NCBI GenBank assembly: GCA_032622095.1
Contig: CP136063.1
Span: forward strand, 184,243,956 to 184,307,955
Length of the DNA: 64,000 bases
Direction: 5' to 3'
Origin: Siphonodentalium dalli
Lineage: Eukaryota; Mollusca; Scaphopoda; Gadilida; Siphonodentaliidae
Position 1 is the stretch's first letter, and each line of letters opens with the position of its first letter. Under the pieces are notes generated by a model. The model was given only the letters and a program-made list of their open reading frames with translations. It ran no database searches and was not told the DNA's origin. The position numbers and the translations under genes are program-made. Positions 55,534-64,000 of the stretch are shown here, piece after piece.

Positions 55534-57257
55534 ATGGTTCGGCACGCTGTGTGAATTTTTTAAAATCTGAACAAGAAAATCGCAAAATCGTAGAGATATA
55601 ATGCCCGCATTACTATGGGTGGTATGAACATAGGGGTGTGCTAAATCTGAAGTTATATGGGGGTGTATAACCTATACAAAGTTTTTTTGTGCAAATTTGT
55701 GTTGACTTCTGTTTACAACATTTGTTTGTTAAAACAATCACTTAAACCCCTCTCTTACAGAACAACACATATTTTCATTTTTTGTACTTATGAACATATT
55801 TGTTTTGCCAATAATCATCTACTTATTGGTCTGGCCAAATAGGCCCGAACGCATTTTAATGACCAGACCGTTTAAAATTCCACATACACAATGTTGACAC
55901 GTGAAACAACAGCGCAAGTGCAATTCACAATTCTAGTCATCTGTCAGGGACATGGGAACCTTGTTCCTTGTTGGAGATGAAAAAGCAATTTATACCAAAT
56001 AGCTTGCAATAAGACACTTACTTGTACATATGCCAATTATGTGCATATTTCCACAGTAATAATAGGCAGTATATATAATGCCCACATCTACGGCTCTCTA
56101 TAGGTTTGTTATATACTGCCCGTAGAATCACGTAGATGCCGAAATTGTAAAGTTAACGTCACCGGTGTATAATATGTTTATGAAAATATGATAAATCGTA
56201 TCGATAGAGTCTGGACAGGCTGAAATTGTAAACTTAAAGTCACCGGTGTAATAATATGTTGTTGAAAATATAAATAATTTGATAGACTGAAAATAATATA
56301 TAACCCATTGGGAGCCCCTAATGTATTCTTGAACATTTTGTTTTGTACCATTACTCAATCGTACCGATAGAATCACGTAGATGCCGAAATTGTAAATGGT
56401 TCGGCACGCTGTGTGAATTTTTTTAAATCTGAACAAGAAAATCGCAAAATCGTAGAGATATAATGCCCGCATTACTATGGGTGGTATGAACATAGGGGTG
56501 TGCTAAATCTGAAGTTATATGGGGGTGTATAACCTAGACAAAGTTTTTTTGTGCAAATTTGTGTTGACTTCTGTTTACAACATTTGTTTGTTAAAACAAT
56601 CACTTAAACCCCTCTCTTACAGAACAACACATATTTTCATTTTTTGTACTTATGAACATATTTGTTTTGCCAATAATCATCTACTTATTGGTCTGGCCAA
56701 ATAGGCCCGAACGCATTTTAATGACCAGACCGTTTAAAATTCCACATACACAATGTTGACACGTGAAACAACAGCGCAAGTGCAATTCACAATTCTAGTC
56801 ATCTGTCAGGGACATGGGAACCTTGTTCCTTGTTGGAGATGAAAAAGCAATTTATACCAAATAGCTTGCAATAAGACACTTACTTGCACATATGCCAATT
56901 ATGTGCATATTTCCACAGTAATAATAGGCAGTATATATAATGCCTACATCTACGGCTCTCTATAGGTTTGTTATATACTGCCCGTAGAATCACGTAGATG
57001 CCGAAATTGTAAAGTTAACGTCACCGGTGTATAATATGTTTATGAAAATATGATAAATCGTATCGATAGAGTCTGGACAGGCTGAAATTGTAAACTTAAA
57101 GTCACCGGTGTAATAATATGTTGTTGAAAATATAAATAATTTGATAGACTGAAAATAATATATAACCCATTGGGAGCCCCTAATGTATTCTTGAACATTT
57201 TGTTTTGTACCATTACTCAATCGTACCGATAGAATCACGTAGATGCCGAAATTGTAA
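55534..57257. repeat. 862 bp tandem duplication
   Basis: Copy 1 is 55,534-56,395 and copy 2 is 56,396-57,257. By eye they differ at about half a dozen positions, for example CCTATACAAAG versus CCTAGACAAAG, ACTTGTACAT versus ACTTGCACAT, and ATGCCCACA versus ATGCCTACA. Within each copy, AGATGCCGAAATTGTAAA marks a smaller internal repeat. A third partial copy of the right third follows at 57,238-57,408, more diverged. The matching 61-residue frames in both copies are by-products of the duplication and show no motif. Confidence 0.95.
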
Positions 57258-57408
57258 AGTTAACGCCACCGGTGTATAATATGTTTATGAAAATATGATA
57301 AATCGTATCGATAGAGTCAGGATAGTCTGAAATTGTAAGCTTAAAGTCACTTGTTGTTGAAAATATAAATAATTTGATAGACTGAAAATAATGGGTAACC
57401 CATTGCGA

Positions 57409-58520
57409 CCCCCCCCCATGGTGTAGTGAAGTGAATGTGGGTAGTTTCATTGTGAATATTCTCCGCCATCTTTATTTTCTGGAATTTTCACAAAGATTTC
57501 TCCATTCTATTCTCTTAAAGTCATTAGCTTCACTCCCGGTGGGTATATATTTCATGTCAGACAGAACTGTATCCGATATACCATAAGAAAGGTCATAAAA
57601 AACTAGAAATAAAACCCCAAGGTTGCATATTATTGATGCGGTATTCGCCCCGTATTAAATTGTTGAAAACTGCGGTCAGAGTAAGAAATCTTCTCAGATA
57701 CAACCACATTTTCGGCGCGAATCATCGCGTGGAGGTCATGGAATTATATTCGGAAGAAATCGGAACCGCCCGAAAAACGACGATCGGCTGGCACGCACGG
57801 TTAAGAGAACAGCCAAAACAATAGCCGACATGTCGATAACCGAAAGTAGATTCAACAAAACACAAACTAGATAATGTGATTATGTCTTGATTTTTGCATC
57901 GATATCTCATGTTTTCTAATTGAAATGTCGAGAATTAATTGGCAACTAACAAAGTGTACACACTGTGTATATGTTATATATGGATTGTTTGCAAATTTAG
58001 GCGTGAATGGGTATTCACAGCATGCAAAATACGATTGGCACACCTCCGAACCGATCAGCTGATCCAGGTCGTCATGCTTCTCATCGATTGAAAATAAACA
58101 AATCGGGGAATTCCTGCCCTTCTTATCAAACGTCAACACATTTGGTCGAATTTAAGATGAAGTTATCTGCAATGGCATTATTGACTTATGTAAATGGAAA
58201 TTATTAGCAATATTTCAAACGCAGAGAGTGCATGAACCACCGATCGATTTATAAATTATAATAGCCCAATCGGACTGAACTAGATCGATTGGTCTTCCTG
58301 GCATAGTGGTTGCTGCTGTAAGAGAGGGAACTCTAAATTTCTTAAATATTAAAATTTTGTTTGTTTTCAGATTTGTACAAGTTTATAATGAATATTACTA
58401 GTAAACAAATATACCATTGTCTTTCATTAGTTTCAAAATAAATGAGAATTTTTTTTAATTGGTAGAAACAGCTGGTCGAAAGAACAATTTAGAGTACTCC
58501 CCTTATCCCAGATTCACTTT
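57409..58520. other. Intergenic DNA, nothing recognised
   Basis: A 9-base C run is at 57,409-57,417. The 63-residue frame at 57,633 has no family character. Confidence 0.4.
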
Positions 58521-58524
58521 ATAG

Positions 58525-60670
58525 TAGCTAATTACACTTAAGCATAAATTATTTATGCTTAAGCATAATTAACTTACGATCAGCGTAATACATTTGAATT
58601 ACGCTTGAGCGTAATTGGGTTCATCAGCTATCTCACCTCTATGGGAGGAAGCCAAATTAACATTTAATAAATAATTGAGCTAAAGCCCCCCCCCCCAAAT
58701 CAAGGAATCTCTAATTACACTTAAGTGCAATAAGAATATTTCTTATCGCGCTTAAGTGCAATAAGAAGATTCCTTATTGCGCTTAGAGATTCCTTATTGC
58801 GCTTAAGTGCAATACGATATTCCTTTTTGTGCTTAAGTGCAATAAGATATTCCTTATTGTGCTAAGCGCAATTAGATATTTCCTTATTGAACTTAATCGC
58901 AATTATATCTTCCCTTATTATATCGCTTAAGCTCAATTATATCGCTTAAGCTCTATTATTTATTAAATGTTAATTTGGCTCCCCATATACCTCATGTATA
59001 TTGGTATAACCTGATGTAGGTTACTGGCATTAGTAATGCGGTTGCATCCATTTCAGCTTGAGGGGAGTTCAATGAGAGTGTATATGAATTACGTTTAAGC
59101 GTACTTCATTTACGCTTAAGTGCGGAACTCATTTACACATAAGCATAATTAATATGAATAATGCTTAAGCAAATACCTAACTCCAACTGATTTCCTCTGT
59201 CTGAATAATTGAGTCCATCTCATAGTATATGGGGGAGTCTAAACCGATGTTTGATTGATGTCTTATTGCCAGAGTAAATTTGAGTTTAGAGGAAATCGCA
59301 TGGGAGACAGCCTTTTCAAATATATTATTTATTAGTGTAAATCATTTGCGCTCAAGCGCAAAAAATATGTGTCTAATAATATATTTGCGCTTTAGCATAA
59401 AATTGCCATAAATGTGATCTATTATATGGGAGGCCCTTTTCACATTTATTATTTATTTACGCTTAAGCGCAAATAACCTCTATCATTTGCAATTAAGCAA
59501 ATAGATCATATTTGCGCTTAAGCGCAAATCATTTGCACTTAAGCACAAATAAAAATCAATATGCAATGATCCCCCCTGAATTAATTTTACATGGCACAGG
59601 CCTAAACACATCACTAAAATTGATATAGCCCCACCATATGAGGGAAACAATCCCCCAGAAACCCCAAGATCTGTTTTATGACCATGGAAATGATATAGAT
59701 CTGTGTAGGATATGTCTCTTTTATAAAATATACTATATCTCTGGGATGGCGACACAAATTCTTGGGGACAGGGATGCTGATATTATGAAAATAGGGGTTT
59801 TTCCCCAACTTCAAGTCAATGAGTACACCATATGAGGGAAGCAAACCCCAGTAACCCCTAATTCCCTATTTATGGCCATGGAAATGGTATATATCTGTGC
59901 AGGAGATAATAAAATATACATGAGCTCTGGGAGTGAGGCACCAAATCTTGGGACACCAGGGACAGAGATGCTGATATGTATATGGAAATATGTTTTTTCT
60001 TCAACTTCGAGTCTGTATGGGGCTATTACTATGGGCCCATGCTAATATAATATGAGATGGACTCAATCATTCACATCAGAGGGATGTAATGGAGTGTTAG
60101 GTATTTGCGCTTAAGCGCAAATAAATTGATAGACACATATTTGTGCTTAAGCGCAAATGATTTACGCTTAAGCACAAATATTTGTGCTTATTGATTTATG
60201 CTTAAGCACAAATATTTGCGCTTAAGCGCAAATAAATAATAAATGTGAAAAGGGCCTCCCATACTATTTCCGCTAAAGCGCATATGATTTGTATTTAAGT
60301 ATAAATGATTTGCTCTTAAGTGCAAATGATTTACACTTAAGCGTAAATGATTTGCGATTAAGCAGAATCAGAATAAATGTGAAAACGGCTTCTCGTATAA
60401 TCGCTTAAGCATAATTCATTTATGATTAAGTGTAATTAATCTATCAATGAAAATAAATGACCAGTGAGCTTAATTGTAAATCAATTACGCTTAAGCACAC
60501 TTTAATCAATTACGCTTAAGCACGTACACTAGTCATAATTCTATTACTCATAGGAGTAATGCTTTATCTACATCATATGGTTAAGCGTAAGTGAAGTACG
60601 CTTTATATGTGTGCATTACACCTGAGTGTAATACATTACGCTTAATTGTAATTCACTTACGCTAATGTGC
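58525..60670. repeat. CTTAAG palindrome tract with nested inverted repeats
   Basis: I count 23 exact CTTAAG hexamers here (under one expected by chance), nearly all centred in longer imperfect palindromes such as TTTGCGCTTAAGCGCAAAT (59,511-59,529) or ATTACGCTTAAGCGTAATT-like words. At 58,728-58,870 they form a tandem of about 42 bp (TTATTGCGCTTAAGTGCAAT). On a larger scale, a 23 bp arm at 58,651-58,673 is mirrored at 58,957-58,979; 59,169-59,222 at 60,053-60,107; 59,335-59,400 at 60,105-60,172; and 59,428-59,457 at 60,231-60,260. The spacer holds a 195 bp direct duplication (59,636 and 59,831, TATGAGGGAA-CAA). No ORF. It may be one or more fold-back transposons with repetitive arms. Confidence 0.9.
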
Positions 60671-61669
60671 AATTAGCTAATACATGTGAAAAAGGCTTTC
60701 CATTATAGTTATCATCCATCAGAATGAATAGTGCTTACTAAAGCTTGACAACAGAATTTGCCATTAAAAACATTTCATGGCCAATGAGCTAACAAATGTT
60801 CTGTACTGGCATATTGAATACCAATTATTTGTACTATTGTACAGGTATAATGTAATTAAACAGTTTTGAGTTACAAAAGTAAGACAACTCTTTCTGAACG
60901 GTACTGTGCTTGCGGCCAGATTGATGTAAAAATTCGGTCAATGCGCTTACAATTTTCTATAAATAGTAACATTTTGGAATTATTACCTCTCGATCACTGT
61001 TCGATTATAATCTTTGCCACTAACTCGGCCAATGTTCTTCCGTTTGTGATTTCACGCAACAATTCCCTTTCTATTCCTTCCCTGTCGAATTGACTACCGA
61101 TTGCGATGTCAATTTGTTTTTCGCTTTAATATTCTGATGTGCATGACGCTATTCCAGCGAACGGTCATCCTCCCTAGAAGCCATTTCTGAGAACGAAACC
61201 CGATTCAATCCCAATCGAGTCGGAAGTGCTCGGGCATTTCCGTGACTGCACAAGACAACGCATCGGTTTGTATTTTCGTGTTATTATGGTGAGATTAATC
61301 GGGACGATTGATGAATATAAATAGTTAGCCGAATGGCCGTATAATGTGTACAAACTGACTTCAGGATGGGGGATTTCGTGTATCGGAGTTATTTTATTCA
61401 CTCTTCCCACAGAATGACGCAGGGAACTCAATTGTGAGGTTCAATTTACGTTTCACATCACTTTAAACTACACCCGAATCGGTCAAATTCTTTTGATAAT
61501 TCTATCTAAATACATCTTAGCTACTATTCGGATATGCTGTCCCGGTCTAAAAAGGGATAGTTTGACCAAAACGACTATTGACCAAAACTTTGTTTACAAA
61601 TTGAGCGCACTCGATGACCGGGTTGACCGGAATGACCCGTCCACGCTGCAAATTTATTATCGAAAACAA
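60671..61669. other. Intergenic DNA, nothing recognised
   Basis: No repeat or coding motif could be supported. Confidence 0.4.
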
Positions 61670-62010
61670 ATTCAATTTCTTCCATCTAAAACATAATTAC
61701 GCACTGGACTGGTCATTTTAGGAATATATATGTATCCCACGCACATACACCAAGTTTCAGCTTAAAGTTTTGAAACATGACAGTTTTATTGACATAAATC
61801 AATTTTAATGGCAAATGCCATGTTAAATTTTATCATTGAAAACAATTCATTTCTTCCAGCTAAAACATAATTACGTGCTGTACTCTGTAATTTTAGGAAT
61901 ATATAACTATCCCACGCACAAACTCCAAGTCTCAGCTTAAAATTTTGAAAAATGACAGTTTTATTGACATAAATCGATTTTAATGGCAAATGCCATGTTA
62001 AATAAATTTT
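61670..62010. repeat. 174 bp tandem duplication
   Basis: TTTCTTCC(A/C) starts at 61,676 and 61,850. Shared words are TAAAACATAATTACG, TTTTAGGAATATATA, ATGACAGTTTTATTGACATA and AATGGCAAATGCCATGTTAA. The copies differ at scattered positions. Confidence 0.85.
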
Positions 62011-63079
62011 TGGGCCCTGCAAATATTTTCTGAGCTGTTCCATATTGGCACTAGAGTCCATATTTGACCGGTTACACCTGATAATTGTGCGACAGTACAG
62101 TCGCGTTACTTTATACATCAACATTGGTCATTATCACCCGACAATTTTATTTTGGTCTATCGTATCAACCCCTATTTTCTCCCGCATAGCCTGACTAAGT
62201 GTCAACATTGGTCTTTATCGCTCCACTAATTTGTATCGTTTCATCGGTATGAATTCCATATCCAATTATCCACATATAGCCAACCCAACCTCTAATCCCG
62301 GTCCAATTTATTTATTTCTTTCATCGGTATAGTCACGTTACGTAATATTGTATCGCGTGATACTTGTACTTATATGTCTATGGTATTACTATAGTATACC
62401 GTATACGTATATCAATTGCTATTCCTTTCTATATAATCCTGGTGCCATCTATAGACATAGAGATAATTTCAGACCCCCCCCCCCCCAATTTTATATCATT
62501 GCTGCTTTAGTACAGTCGCGATATATTACATGGCAACATCGCTCCACTAATTTATGTCAGTTCATCGGTACAAACCCCTTTTTCTCCGAGTCCATATAAC
62601 CAACCCAACATCTTATAGAAGTCCATAAATGACTATTATGGCACTATATAGAGATGACTAAAATTCTGACACCCCCTATTTTACAGCCTTGTTGCAATGT
62701 TCAGTAGAGTTGAGATGCATAATATGTCAACATTGGTCATTATCGCTCTATAAATTTATATCGGTTCAACCCTTAGTTCCCTGTATCGCCCACTCCTCCC
62801 TGAATTTATTTTTTCATTTGTATTATAGTCTCGTTACGTACACATTTTATCTCTTGTAACTTTTGCTTCAATGCGTCGAGTTCCGCTGCAGGGAATACAA
62901 AACTGACAACATTTTGAAATGTTAGCAGGCTTCAAACTCATCTTATCCAAGAAAAACTCTGGTTACATAAGAAATTTGTGTATATGGTGTACGCGCATTT
63001 GTTGAGTTAAAAACCAAAGGTCCCAAGTCAAGGTCCAAATCCCCAACACTTTGTTGTGAGGTTTGACTCCATCTACAAA
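62011..63079. repeat. Old diverged repeats, ACATTGGTCATTATCGCTC phrase
   Basis: Words such as TCAACATTGGTC(A/T)TTATC(G/A), GCTCCACTAATTT, TTCATCGGTA and CCAACCCAAC recur at about 62,110, 62,200, 62,530 and 62,730 with heavy divergence. A 13-base C run is at 62,474-62,486. No gene was found. Confidence 0.45.
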
Positions 63080-63558
63080 CAGTAATGTCCAAAGTAATTG
63101 ATCACTTAACCACAGCAAAATTATGGGTATTTTTTCATGATTTTAAATCCTGAAAAATTACCCATAATTATGCTGTGGTTAAGTGGTCAATTACTTTGGG
63201 CATTACTGTAACCAATATAAGGATTTGAGGTTTAATGATAACTCAATCCTCATACAGTAATGTTCAAAGTAATTGACCACTTAAGCACAGCAGAATAATG
63301 GGTAATTTATCAGGATTTTAAATGCTGAAAAAATACCCATAATTCTGCTGTGGTTAAGTGGTAAATTACTTTGGGCATTACTGTAACCAATATAAGGATT
63401 TGAGGTTTAATGATAACTCAATCCTCATACAGTAATGTTCAAAGTAATTGACCACTTAACCAGAGCAGAATTATTTGTAATTTTTCAGGATTTTAAATCC
63501 TGAAAAATTACCAATAAGTCTGATCTGGTTAAGTGGTCAATTACTTTGGGCATTACTG
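63080..63558. mobile_element. Three tandem 129 bp hairpin MITEs, Tc1/mariner type
   Basis: The hairpins span 63,080-63,208, 63,255-63,383 and 63,430-63,558, each an almost perfect palindrome that starts CAGTAATGTCCAAAGTAATT (or TTC) and ends with its reverse complement. TA flanks the ends (TA-CAGTAATG ... CATTACTG-TA), except at the left of copy 1. CAGT-type termini at TA sites are the signature of Tc1/mariner MITEs. The 46 bp linkers (ACCAATATAAGGAT... TCAATCC) are also repeated, so the array has an exact 175 bp period. Confidence 0.9.
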
Positions 63559-64000
63559 TAACCAATATAAGGATGTGAGGTTTAATGAGAACTCCATCCA
63601 CATAACTAATAAATATGTGTGAAAATCAAAACAAAATAAATTCCATGACCACAATTCTTTCCCTCCATAGTAAATCTTAAAACAACTTCTAAAGAATTAT
63701 TAATTTACCTTATATTTGGTATGGAGCGTCCTTGGTTTACTGGAGTTCAGATTTGTTAACACCACGTTAATTACTTGCGAAGCCACAGCCATAACTATTT
63801 CCCTCCATAGTAATTCTCAAAACAACTTCTTAAGAACAATTGACCAGGTCAGTCGCGCAATTATTGGAATAGCCACGGTCAATCATTTTTTAAAAACCAA
63901 ATGCTACATTTAAATTATTGCTTTATTTAACCAACAAAAAAAATGAGAAAATTAACTTTTACTACTTGCTAAATTTTATCTTTTAATTATTTCATTTAAA
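63559..64000. other. Intergenic DNA with a short diverged repeat
   Basis: TTTCCCTCCATAGTAA and AAAACAACTTCT recur at 63,660 and 63,799. Nothing else was recognised up to the window end. Confidence 0.45.

Noticed and set aside
55657-56704. Two identical 61-residue frames
   Set aside because: They are identical only because of the young 862 bp duplication; there is no motif or codon signal.
57633-57824. 63-residue frame with basic residues
   Set aside because: Short, without recognisable motif or conserved neighbours.

Overview
This looks like a piece of an AT-rich invertebrate animal genome that is almost entirely transposable elements and their debris. I found no convincing host (cellular) gene, no rRNA, no free tRNA and no CRISPR. 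The animal assignment rests on APE-type LINEs of the CR1/jockey group, a tRNA-derived SINE, many Helitron-like elements with (GT)n starts and CTAGT ends, Tc1/mariner-type hairpins, and a FLYWCH zinc finger joined to a MULE transposase. The mix resembles a marine lophotrochozoan, perhaps a mollusc, but the sequence alone does not settle this.

Layout. 1-3.2 kb: AT-rich DNA, then two Helitron-like elements back to back; the second is built of tandem blocks rich in TCAAGGTCA nuclear-receptor half-sites. 3.6-6.0 kb: hairpin MITEs and a 0.9 kb element full of CAGCTG palindromes. 6.2-7.6 kb: dead LINE A. 9.7-11.4 kb: a 182 bp tandem duplication and two hairpins. 13.5-17.1 kb: the 3' part of LINE B, split by a 2.3 kb insertion with terminal inverted repeats. 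17.2-20.8 kb: tandem repeats, including a 187 bp satellite that carries LINE C inside it. 21.7-23.7 kb: LINE D on the minus strand, broken by a Helitron-like element and by a 77 bp scrap of another LINE's tail. 25-30 kb: inverted-repeat elements. 31.5-32.8 kb: eight units of a 154-165 bp satellite. 33-38.4 kb: a SINE and the largest LINE (E), which is flanked by 283 bp direct repeats. 39-47 kb: dispersed and tandem repeats. 47-50.2 kb: a Helitron-like element and LINE F. 51.2-54 kb: the only part with gene-like structure: an unidentified basic protein, a FLYWCH/MULE transposase on the minus strand with a TATA box, and a small divergent basic ORF. 55.5-57.4 kb: an 862 bp tandem duplication. 58.5-60.7 kb: a 2.1 kb tract of CTTAAG-centred palindromes, the strangest part of the window. 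63.1-63.6 kb: three tandem copies of a 129 bp hairpin MITE.

The insertions are nested, so relative ages can be read. Near 33 kb a simple satellite came first, the SINE landed in it (9 bp target duplication), and LINE E then landed in the SINE tail region. Near 22-23 kb LINE D was hit by the Helitron-like element and by the LINE tail. At 13.97 kb LINE B was hit by a TIR element. All six LINE copies look incapable of autonomous movement (5' truncations, frameshifts, stops). All coordinates and motif readings were made by eye; family names rest on recognised protein motifs and not on a database search.
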